NCBI GenBank assembly: GCA_937995275.1
Contig: CALKKN010000066.1
Span: 1-5,250 of the forward strand
Reading direction: 5' to 3'
DNA from: an uncultured Lysobacterales bacterium
Lineage (GTDB): Bacteria > Pseudomonadota > Gammaproteobacteria > Xanthomonadales > SZUA-36
DNA: 5,250 bases
Below, in pieces: positions 1-5,250 of this stretch. The position numbers and the translations under genes were made by a program. Under the pieces are notes generated by a model. That model was not told where the DNA came from. It ran no database searches and worked only from the letters and a program-made list of their open reading frames with translations. Position 1 is the stretch's first letter; each line of letters opens with the position of its first letter.

Positions 1-49
1 CGCCGATTGGGGCGGTGCCGAGCTAACCCGACAAGCCAACGGCCAAGAG

Positions 50-66
50 TGTATAGGTTTAATACA
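50..66. promoter_or_regulatory. Inverted repeat TGTAT-N7-ATACA, candidate regulator site
   Basis: The sequence has a perfect 5-bp inverted repeat, TGTAT and ATACA, around a 7-bp centre. It lies about 40 bp upstream of the -35 box of the MerR-family gene. The half-site shares the GTATA core with the two elements inside the promoter spacer. MerR-family dimers commonly bind short dyads, so this could be a distal site for the encoded regulator. It could also serve an upstream gene that is not visible here. Five-base arms in AT-rich DNA can arise by chance. Confidence 0.35.
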
Positions 67-103
67 ACTAGTTCAAGGGAGTTTCCGTCCAGATTCCCTT
101 TCT

Positions 104-132
104 TTGATTCATTCGTATAGATACTGTATAAT
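104..132 (+). promoter_or_regulatory. Sigma70-type promoter of the MerR-B12 gene
   Basis: TTGATT (104-109) serves as the -35 box and TATAAT (127-132) as the -10 box, separated by exactly 17 bp. The -10 box is a perfect consensus match and the -35 box matches four of six bases. Transcription would start near position 139, giving a leader of about 40 nt before the ATG at 181. The 17-bp spacer is normal and not the 19-20 bp stretched spacer of classical MerR-activated promoters. That suggests repression rather than activation by DNA distortion. Confidence 0.7.
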
Positions 133-134
133 TT
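113..134 (-). promoter_or_regulatory. Two tandem 11-bp operator-like repeats across the -10 region
   Basis: On the plus strand GTATA occurs at 115-119 and again at 126-130, exactly 11 bp apart. Read on the minus strand this gives two adjacent 11-mers, 134-124 and 123-113, each with A at position 2, T at position 5 and AC at positions 8-9. The first also has the full ACA. As I recall it, the CarH tetramer binds adjacent 11-bp direct repeats of the form nAnnTnnACAn across its promoter, so the arrangement fits a CarH-like operator. The repeats overlap the promoter spacer and the -10 box, so binding would block RNA polymerase. Autoregulation is inferred. Confidence 0.45.
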
Positions 135-157
135 AACTACACTAAATACGGTAACTT

Positions 158-184
158 ATGAAATCAGAGGCACAGCCCAAATGA
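158..184 (+). other. Possible 8-codon leader ORF overlapping the regulator start
   Basis: An ATG at 158 opens an 8-codon reading frame (MKSEAQPK) whose TGA overlaps the ATG of the MerR-B12 gene in an ATGA arrangement. The Shine-Dalgarno-like AGAGG (166-170) of the main gene lies inside it. ATGA overlaps often allow translational coupling. However, the mini-ORF has no convincing ribosome binding site of its own, so it may be accidental. Confidence 0.15.
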
Positions 185-1113
185 ATAGCGCTGCGAAAGT
201 CGTCGAATACCCGGGCGAGAAGCTGTACACGATTGGCACGGTTTCAAAACTTACCGGCGTGGGCGCTATCACCCTGCGCGCCTGGGAACGGCGCTATGGA
301 CTGATACAACCGGTGCGCAAGGAAAGCGGACACCGCCTGTACACGCGTAAGCACATCGATCAGATCAACCGCATTACGGCCCTGACCCAGCAGGGTATTC
401 GGATAAGCCAGATCCGGCCCGAGATGCTCGAAAGCGGGATGACGCCAGAGGACGGCCCCCGGGCGGACCAGTGGAAAAACTACCTGGACAGCATGCTTGC
501 CGCAATCGTGCATTTCGACGAAGACCGGCTGGAGGAAGTCTACAACGAAGCCCTCTCCCTGCATTCGATCGGCGTGGTCACGCGCCGACTGCTGACCCCG
601 CTGCTGGTCGAACTGGGCCTCCGCTGGGAAGGCGGCGAACCCGCCAGCATCGCCGAAGAGCACTTTTTCGCGTTCTACCTGCGCAACAAGCTCGGGGCCC
701 GGTTCCACCACCGGCCGCGCCGCAACACCGGGCCCATGATCCTGCTCGCCGGATTGCCCGGCGAACACCATGACATCGGCCTGCTGCTGTTCGCACTGGC
801 GGCCATCGAGGCCGGCTACCGGGTGCTGCCGCTGGGCGCCAATATGCCGCTCGAATACCTGCCCCAGGTTGCAGGGTCCAAGCACTGCTCGGCCATTGTC
901 CTGTCCGGCGCCGTTGAACCGTCCGACCGGGTGCTGGCAGACGGCCTGCCCGACCTGGTTGCGGCGATCCAAATCCCGGTCTTCGTCGGCGGTCTGTCGT
1001 CCGTCTATGGCTGTGATGCGATCACCAAGGCTGGCGCGGAGCCGCTGGGCCGGGATATCGATCATGGCCTGCGCCGCCTGGAAGAAGTGATGGGTGAGTT
1101 CGACGGCGGCTGA
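181..1113 (+). CDS. MerR-family transcriptional regulator with C-terminal cobalamin-binding domain (CarH/LitR/MlrA-like)
   Basis: This is a 310-aa cytoplasmic DNA-binding regulator. Residues 16-85 form a MerR winged helix-turn-helix, with the subfamily signature RAWERRYG at 33-40 and SGHRLY at 49-54. Residues about 95-175 resemble the helical cap of methionine-synthase-type B12 modules, with W149 and E160-H161. Residues 184-305 form a Rossmann-like B12-binding domain with E195-x-H197-xx-G200 (the ExHxxG form of the DxHxxG motif, H197 being the predicted cobalt ligand), S242 and G270-G271. In CarH and LitR, adenosylcobalamin drives tetramer formation and repression, and light breaks the complex. 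That chemistry is inferred here, not shown. The usual W-x9-EH cap motif reads W-x10-EH in this protein, so cofactor binding may differ. The ATG at 181 has AGAGG 10 nt upstream and a strong promoter. The gene is probably monocistronic, facing a convergent neighbour. Without cofactor binding it could act like MlrA. Confidence 0.88.
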   Translation: MNSAAKVVEYPGEKLYTIGTVSKLTGVGAITLRAWERRYGLIQPVRKESGHRLYTRKHIDQINRITALTQQGIRISQIRPEMLESGMTPEDGPRADQWKNYLDSMLAAIVHFDEDRLEEVYNEALSLHSIGVVTRRLLTPLLVELGLRWEGGEPASIAEEHFFAFYLRNKLGARFHHRPRRNTGPMILLAGLPGEHHDIGLLLFALAAIEAGYRVLPLGANMPLEYLPQVAGSKHCSAIVLSGAVEPSDRVLADGLPDLVAAIQIPVFVGGLSSVYGCDAITKAGAEPLGRDIDHGLRRLEEVMGEFDGG

Positions 1114-1123
1114 CCCGCCGCCG
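1104..1123. terminator. GC hairpin between convergent genes, possible bidirectional terminator
   Basis: CGGCGGC (1104-1110) pairs perfectly with GCCGCCG (1117-1123) around a 6-nt loop. This gives a 7-bp all-GC stem over the stop codon of the MerR-B12 gene and the 13-bp gap before the stop of the opposing TPR gene. No T-run follows on either strand, so it is not a textbook intrinsic terminator. It may still help end transcription or protect 3' ends where the two transcripts meet. Confidence 0.35.
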
Positions 1124-1126
1124 GCT

Positions 1127-2665
1127 TCAGTCCCCGAACCCGTCCACCGCGTTCAGCCCCAGCCTGGTGAGCCATTCGGGCCACCGCGCGTCTTCGTGCA
1201 GCGCCTCCAGGAATCGGTTGCCGAGCACGGAAGCCAGACCGGGATCGCGGCGTGCGTAGGCGCGATCCAGCCATTCGAAAGCCTCCGCCGCAGCGCCGCT
1301 GAACGCCAGGATTTCCACCAGCTGGAATGCCGCGACGGAACCGCTGTCCGCAACCATCTCCTGCAGTAGCGGCTCGGCCTCGGCGGCCTCCCCCTGCGCC
1401 GAGAGGGCCAGGATCCGGGCGTAGCGCCGCCAGAACGGATCGCTTTCCTGCTCGGCCTCTGCCAATGCCGAATCGGGCTTGCCCTGGAGCACCTTGACAC
1501 GGGCGCGGTAGGCGTACGCGCCCGGATAGTCCGGATTCAGCACCAGGAGTTGGCGGTAGGTGGCGAGCGCCGCGTCAAACTCGCCGCGGAATTCCTGCAG
1601 CAGCCCCAGGCGCAGCCGACGGCCCAGGTTCAACGGGTCCCTGCCGACCGATTCCTGCAGAAGTTCCTGCGCTGCCGCGAACTCTCCCACGGTGGCCAGC
1701 GCCAGGGCGGCCACGCCCAGCACGCCCGCATCCCCCGGGCCCAGTTCGGCCGCGCGGCGCCCGGCCGCTGCCGCACCGCTCCAGTCCCAGTCATGCTGAT
1801 GGAGGATGTAGCTGAGCACCGCCCAGGCGCGCGCTGCAGCGGGGTCTTCGTCCAGCACGAACTGCACGGCCTCGCGGGCCCTGGCCACGGATTCGCCGCC
1901 GGCCTCCGCCGCCAGCCAGGCTGGGTGCAGCCAGATCCCGGCCAGCTCGAGCCGAGCCGCCGCGTAGGTCGGGTCGATCGACAGGGCCGACTCCAGGGCG
2001 GCCACTGCGCCCGCCAGGTCCTGTTCGCGCGAAGGGTCGGCGTAGTACAGCCCCCGGGCGTATTGCACCCAGGCCTGCGTGTCGGGCGCCGGCCCCGCTG
2101 GCCGGGGTTCCCCCGGCGGTATCGGCGAGACTGCCACGATGTCGTCGCCGATAGCGCCGAGCGTCCCGAGCAAGCCCGGCAGGTCCGCCGCGTACTCCTG
2201 ACGCCAGACTTCACGATTCTCCCGGGCGTCGAAGAGGGCCAGGCTCAGGATTGCATTTTCTCCTTCGCGACGAAACTTGCCGTCGAGGAGATGCCTGCTC
2301 TGGAGACGCTCGGCGATTATCCGGTGACCGCCGCCGCGATCGCGGAAGAAAAAGGACGAACTGCGTGCCGTGACCCGCAGTCCCGGCTCGGCCGCCAGCC
2401 GATCGAGAAGCCCGGCGGCCAGCCCTTCACCCAGCACCGCATCTTCCGTTGCCTCCGCAGCGCTTTCAAAAGGCAGGACAGCCAGCGAATTCGGTGGACC
2501 GTAAAACACTTCGTGGCGCCCACCGACGCCGGCAGCAGCCGGCCGCCCGGCGGGCGCCGGCGAACTGCCGGGAAAATGATTCCAGGCTACCCAGGCCAGC
2601 GCCGCCAGAACCAGCAAGGCCAGCGGCGCAAAGATGCGGCTTCGCCGGGTAGTCGGACCCATCAT
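1127..2665 (-). CDS. Membrane-anchored TolB-like / TPR repeat protein
   Basis: This is a 512-aa protein of unknown precise role. A short Arg-rich N-terminus (RRSR, 7-10) precedes one hydrophobic segment at about 11-29 with no clear signal peptidase site. The rest should therefore lie in the periplasm behind an inner-membrane anchor. A Pro/Ala linker (32-50) leads to a TolB-like domain (about 58-178) with the SLAVLPFES (60-68), VTARSSSF (98-105) and LLDGKFRR (126-133) signatures. In this family that domain usually follows an adenylate cyclase or CadC-type winged-helix domain. From about 197 to 472 there are seven or eight TPR-like helical pairs, with DP-type turns at 231, 274, 343 and 378. The C-terminus (465-503, WLDRAYARRDPGL to RLGL) matches the usual end of these proteins. 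There is no catalytic or DNA-binding domain, so a scaffold role is inferred. The start follows the small membrane gene by 30 nt, with only a weak AGAG at 2671-2674, so translation may be coupled. A second ATG at 2662 is also possible. Confidence 0.82.
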   Translation of the reverse strand: MMGPTTRRSRIFAPLALLVLAALAWVAWNHFPGSSPAPAGRPAAAGVGGRHEVFYGPPNSLAVLPFESAAEATEDAVLGEGLAAGLLDRLAAEPGLRVTARSSSFFFRDRGGGHRIIAERLQSRHLLDGKFRREGENAILSLALFDARENREVWRQEYAADLPGLLGTLGAIGDDIVAVSPIPPGEPRPAGPAPDTQAWVQYARGLYYADPSREQDLAGAVAALESALSIDPTYAAARLELAGIWLHPAWLAAEAGGESVARAREAVQFVLDEDPAAARAWAVLSYILHQHDWDWSGAAAAGRRAAELGPGDAGVLGVAALALATVGEFAAAQELLQESVGRDPLNLGRRLRLGLLQEFRGEFDAALATYRQLLVLNPDYPGAYAYRARVKVLQGKPDSALAEAEQESDPFWRRYARILALSAQGEAAEAEPLLQEMVADSGSVAAFQLVEILAFSGAAAEAFEWLDRAYARRDPGLASVLGNRFLEALHEDARWPEWLTRLGLNAVDGFGD

Positions 2666-2695
2666 GTCGACTCTGGCGCGGCCAAACCGGTCAGC

Positions 2696-2881
2696 TCACT
2701 CACCATCCTGTTGAGGCCCGGTTCCCGGTGCGCCGAGCACTTCGTCGTCCAATTCGTTCAACCGCTCCGCCTGGGCCTTCTGCCCGGCAATGATCCCCGG
2801 GGCGGGGTCCGCCGCAATGCTGGCGTACAAGAGCACCAGCATCGCCAGCGGCGCCATCAACAGGATTTCGCGCCTCCACAT
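2696..2881 (-). CDS. Small single-span membrane protein, 61 aa, unknown function
   Basis: This short gene begins at an ATG (2881) with a strong GAGGAG ribosome binding site (2888-2893 on the plus strand) six nt upstream. That fixes the start against a TTG further upstream (2956), which would add 25 unlikely residues. The protein starts with positively charged residues (RRE, 3-5), then a hydrophobic helix at about 6-24, then an acidic, Gln/Glu-rich tail (about 25-61). This predicts an N-in membrane anchor or an uncleaved signal with a soluble periplasmic tail. Residues 33-50 could form a short amphipathic helix. I do not recognise a family. It lies 30 nt upstream of the TolB-like/TPR gene on the same strand and is almost certainly co-transcribed with it. 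A role as partner of that protein is inferred from position only. Confidence 0.68.
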   Translation of the reverse strand: MWRREILLMAPLAMLVLLYASIAADPAPGIIAGQKAQAERLNELDDEVLGAPGTGPQQDGE

Positions 2882-2967
2882 GCAAGGCTCCTCACGGTTT
2901 GCCCGACCCGCCGGGCGCTGCCAGCTTAGCGCAGGCGCCGCCGGCCGGACCAGCAATGTTCCGCACG

Positions 2968-2997
2968 ATTATTAATCAATGGATTTTTTGTATTCAA
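2968..2997 (-). promoter_or_regulatory. Candidate sigma70 promoter for the minus-strand small protein/TPR pair
   Basis: On the minus strand TTGAAT (2997-2992) and AATAAT (2973-2968) are separated by 18 bp. They match the -35 consensus at four of six and the -10 consensus at five of six positions. Transcription would start near 2961, leaving a leader of about 80 nt before the ATG at 2881. The stretch is AT-rich, so competing -10-like hexamers exist nearby. This is the best placed on that strand. Confidence 0.45.
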
Positions 2998-3022
2998 AAT
3001 ATTAAGTTAAACAATGATATGT

Positions 3023-3072
3023 TGTCCGCTACATTGGACACTGCGGAAGTAGCGCTCCAGGATCGGCGGACA
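3023..3072 (+). promoter_or_regulatory. Repeated TGTCC/GGACA elements upstream of gltB, possible competing stems or operator
   Basis: TGTCCGC (3023-3029) has three downstream partners. They are GGACA (3036-3040), GCGGA (3043-3047) and the perfect 7-nt complement GCGGACA (3066-3072). As RNA these pairings exclude one another, and the longest closes 8 nt before the AGGAA Shine-Dalgarno at 3081. As DNA the same motifs form one inverted repeat (8-bp spacer) plus a GGACAC direct repeat at 3036 and 3068. Either an operator or a leader structure is possible. The transcription start is not identified, so the RNA reading depends on it lying upstream of 3023. Confidence 0.3.
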
Positions 3073-3080
3073 CAGGTAAC

Positions 3081-3093
3081 AGGAACTGATTTG
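3081..3093 (+). promoter_or_regulatory. Shine-Dalgarno AGGAA followed by an in-frame TTG, alternative gltB start
   Basis: AGGAA (3081-3085) lies 5 nt before TTG (3091-3093), which is in frame with gltB and would add MPNKN ahead of the ATG at 3106. The ATG itself has only an A-rich CAATAAAAAC stretch before it and is 20 nt from AGGAA. The spacing favours TTG, while start-codon preference and the typical propeptide length favour ATG. Either way the extra residues would be removed when the propeptide is cleaved. Confidence 0.4.
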
Positions 3094-3105
3094 CCCAATA
3101 AAAAC

Positions 3106-5250
3106 ATGGCCTTACACGACCCCATACGGGATTTCAGGGACGGCTGCGGCTTCGCCCTGCTGGCCCATATGGACGGCGAAAAGAGTCATTGGCTGGTGGA
3201 GACCACGCTCGAATCCCTCGCGCGGCTGACTCACCGCGGGGCCGTGGCGGCCGACGGCAAGTCCGGCGACGGCTGCGGAATCATGCTGCAGTTTCCCGAG
3301 TCGTTCCTGCGCGAGGTGGCCCGGGATTGCGGTTTCCGGATTGCCGAGCGTTTTGCCGCAGGCCTGGTGTTCTTCTCGCCCGAGCCGTCCCTGATCGAGC
3401 GCGGCCAGGAAATCCTCACGCGCCACCTCGCCCGCTTCGCGCTCGACGTGCAGGGCTGGCGCGAGGTGCCGACCTGCCCCGAAGTGGTCGGCGAGCAGGC
3501 GCTCTCCTCCATGCCCGCCATCTACCAGGTGTTCGTCAACGCCCCGGTCGGCTGGCGGCCGCATGACATCGAGCGCCAGTTGTTCGCGGCCCGACGCTTC
3601 GCGTTCGAGGAAGAGCGTAACCTGCCGGACCCGGATCCGCTGTACTACGTGGTTACCCTGTCGAACCTGACCATGGTCTACAAGGGCCTGGTCCAGGCCG
3701 AGCACCTGGCGGATTTTTTTCCGGACCTGCGCGATGAGCGCATGACCAGTTCCATCGGCATCTGCCATCAGCGGTTCTCGACCAACACGCTGCCGCGCTG
3801 GAATTATGCCCAGCCGTTCCGCTACCTCGCGCACAACGGTGAGATCAACAGCGTGAACGCCAACCGCGACTGGGCCAATGCCCGCGGCGGCATTCTGCGC
3901 TCGCCGCTGCTGCCCAGCCTCGACGACCTGTCGCACCTGGTCAACCAGATGGGCTCGGATTCTTCCTCGCTGGACAACCTGCTGGAGGTTTTCCTGGCCG
4001 GGGGCATGGACGTGTTCCGCGCGATGCGCCTGCTCATGCCGCCGGCCGTCCGCGATGACATGGACCCGGATCTGAAGGCCTTCCTGCAGTTCAATTCCAT
4101 GCACCAGGAGCCCTGGGACGGGCCCGCCGGGGTGGTCTCGACGAACGGTCGGCTCGCCTGTTGCAACCTCGACCGCAACGGCCTGCGCCCGGCCCGCTAC
4201 AGCACCACGCACGACGGCGTCTTCACGGTGGCCTCGGAGACGGGGGTCTGGGACTGCCCGCCGGAGCGCGTCAAGCGCCGCGGACGACTGGGGCCGGGTG
4301 AAATGATCGCGGTCGACACCGAGACCGGCAAATTCTGGAAAAACAGCGCCATCGACGACACGCTGAAAGCGACGCACGCGTACCGCGAGTGGATGACCGA
4401 AAATATGGTGCGCGTCTGGAATAACGACGAACAGGAGCGCAAGGCAGCCACCAAGTTCATGCGCGAATCGTCCCACCGCCTGCCCATTTTCCAGAAGACG
4501 TTCGGGCTGGGCGCCGAGGAGATCGACACCATCATCAACCCGATGGCGATGGAAGCGCAAGAGCCGGTCGGCTCGATGGGCGATGACACGCCGGTGGCGG
4601 TTCTGTCCCTGCGCCACCGCTCGATATACGATTATTTCCGGCAGTCTTTCGCCCAGGTGACGAACCCCCCGATCGATCCGCTGCGGGAATCGGCCGTGAT
4701 GTCGCTGGAGACGTGCATCGGACGCGAACACAACGTCTTTCACGAGACGGCCTCGCATGCCTACCGCGTGCTGCTGCCCTGGCCGGTTCTGAATTATGTT
4801 AAATACCAGACCCTGCTGGGCCTGGACCAGCGGTACTACCGCAACGTGCGCTTCAGCCTGAACTACGAGTCGGCCGGGCTCGATTTACGCGCAGCCCTGG
4901 TCGACCTGTCCGAATCCTGCGTCGGCGCGGTGCGCGGCGGTGCCACCATCACCGTGCTGACGGACCGAGACATCGGGCGCGGCAAGCTCACGATACCTGC
5001 GCCGCTGGCCGTCGGCGCGGTGCACCAGGCGCTGTTGCGGGCCGGCGAGCGGCCCAACGCAAACATCATCATCGAGACCGGCTCGGCACGCGATCCCCAC
5101 CAGTTCGCGGTCCTGCTGGGCATGGGCGCCACGGCAATTTATCCCTACCTGGCTTTCCAGAGCATCAACCAGCAGCAGGAATCCGGCGCGCTGCAGGGCG
5201 ACCCCATCCAACTGCGCAAGAACTACCGCCGCGGCATCCGCAAGGGCCTG
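3106..5250 (+). CDS. gltB: Glutamate synthase (NADPH-type) large subunit, 5' part, cut by the window end
   Basis: This is the first 715 codons of GOGAT alpha, about half of the usual 1,480-1,520 residues, open to the last base. With GltD the enzyme turns glutamine plus 2-oxoglutarate into two glutamates in the cytoplasm. Residues 1-13 are a short propeptide. Cys14 (DGCGFALLAHMDGE) becomes the N-terminal nucleophile of the type-2 glutamine amidotransferase domain (14 to about 430). That domain is marked by THRGA (37-41), SGDGCG (48-53), HQRFSTNT (221-228), HNGEIN (243-248), DRNGLRPARY (356-365) and GPGE (396-399). The central linker domain runs from about 455 to the edge, including IDPLRESAVMSLE and ATAIYPY. 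The FMN and 3Fe-4S part lies beyond the window. No frameshift or missing key residue is seen. The gene diverges from the minus-strand membrane-protein pair. gltD is expected downstream but is not visible. The start is chosen at ATG 3106; TTG 3091 is the alternative. Confidence 0.96.
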   Translation, partial: MALHDPIRDFRDGCGFALLAHMDGEKSHWLVETTLESLARLTHRGAVAADGKSGDGCGIMLQFPESFLREVARDCGFRIAERFAAGLVFFSPEPSLIERGQEILTRHLARFALDVQGWREVPTCPEVVGEQALSSMPAIYQVFVNAPVGWRPHDIERQLFAARRFAFEEERNLPDPDPLYYVVTLSNLTMVYKGLVQAEHLADFFPDLRDERMTSSIGICHQRFSTNTLPRWNYAQPFRYLAHNGEINSVNANRDWANARGGILRSPLLPSLDDLSHLVNQMGSDSSSLDNLLEVFLAGGMDVFRAMRLLMPPAVRDDMDPDLKAFLQFNSMHQEPWDGPAGVVSTNGRLACCNLDRNGLRPARYSTTHDGVFTVASETGVWDCPPERVKRRGRLGPGEMIAVDTETGKFWKNSAIDDTLKATHAYREWMTENMVRVWNNDEQERKAATKFMRESSHRLPIFQKTFGLGAEEIDTIINPMAMEAQEPVGSMGDDTPVAVLSLRHRSIYDYFRQSFAQVTNPPIDPLRESAVMSLETCIGREHNVFHETASHAYRVLLPWPVLNYVKYQTLLGLDQRYYRNVRFSLNYESAGLDLRAALVDLSESCVGAVRGGATITVLTDRDIGRGKLTIPAPLAVGAVHQALLRAGERPNANIIIETGSARDPHQFAVLLGMGATAIYPYLAFQSINQQQESGALQGDPIQLRKNYRRGIRKGL

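Noticed and set aside
1..24. Possible C-terminal end of an upstream plus-strand gene (frame 3, PIGAVPS then TAA)
   Set aside because: Seven codons are too few to identify coding, and the other two frames also stay open for over 100 bases.
75..100. AAGGGA-N14-TCCCTT hairpin followed by TCTTTGATT, possible terminator of an upstream gene
   Set aside because: The stem is only 6 bp with a 14-nt loop, the T-run is interrupted, and it abuts the -35 box. No upstream gene end can be established to support it.
244..1065. 273-codon open frame on the minus strand opposite the MerR-B12 gene
   Set aside because: It is antisense to a clearly recognised regulator, with low-complexity composition and no ribosome binding site of note.
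1550..2929. 459-codon open frame on the plus strand opposite the TPR and small membrane genes
   Set aside because: It is a shadow of high-GC coding on the other strand. Its Pro/Arg/Gln-rich product has no domain, whereas the minus strand gives a clear TolB-like/TPR protein.
2882..2956. N-terminal extension of the small membrane protein to a TTG at 2956
   Set aside because: It would bury the strong GAGGAG ribosome binding site inside the gene, place about 25 Pro/Ala/Arg-rich residues before the hydrophobic helix, and start upstream of or at the likely leader start.
3011..3025. ACAA-N7-TTGT dyad in the gltB upstream region
   Set aside because: The arms are only four bases in an AT-rich stretch, with no further pairing inside or outside, so it is likely chance.
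3112..4758. 548-codon open frame on the minus strand opposite gltB
   Set aside because: It lies fully antisense to an unbroken, canonical GltB coding region. Its product is rich in Arg, His, Val and Gly as expected from the complement of GC3-biased codons, and no family is recognisable.

Overview
The window is GC-rich, densely coded DNA with the look of a gammaproteobacterial chromosome. The main reason is a canonical GOGAT large-subunit gene (gltB) whose protein resembles gammaproteobacterial GltB. Codons are strongly GC3-biased, and only the two promoter-bearing spacers are AT-rich. The genus cannot be fixed from this window. I see no insertion sequence, CRISPR array, tRNA, rRNA or phage gene.

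Layout. (1) Positions 1-180 are a non-coding, AT-rich promoter region. It holds a near-consensus sigma70 promoter and several GTATA/TATAC operator-like elements. (2) Positions 181-1113 (+) encode a MerR-type regulator fused to a cobalamin-binding domain, of the CarH/LitR/MlrA kind. (3) A 13-bp convergent gap with a GC hairpin follows. (4) Positions 2881 to 1127 (-) form a two-gene unit. It starts with a 61-aa single-span membrane protein and continues with a 512-aa membrane-anchored protein that has a TolB-like domain and TPR repeats. (5) Positions 2882-3105 are a divergent intergenic region. It carries a probable promoter for the minus-strand pair and, on the gltB side, repeated GGACA/TGTCC motifs that could form competing hairpins. 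(6) From 3106 to the window edge (+) lies the first half of gltB.

How the genes relate. gltB is core nitrogen assimilation: with gltD, presumably downstream, it would make glutamate from glutamine and 2-oxoglutarate. The MerR-B12 gene is probably a self-regulated sensor that could respond to adenosylcobalamin and light. The small membrane protein and the TPR protein look co-transcribed and probably act together at the inner membrane, but their role is unknown. Nothing in the window links these three units functionally.

The most interesting points are the tandem 11-bp operator-like repeats inside the MerR-B12 gene's own promoter, the altered cobalamin-pocket spacing in that protein, the uncharacterised small-protein/TPR pair, and the competing-stem leader of gltB.
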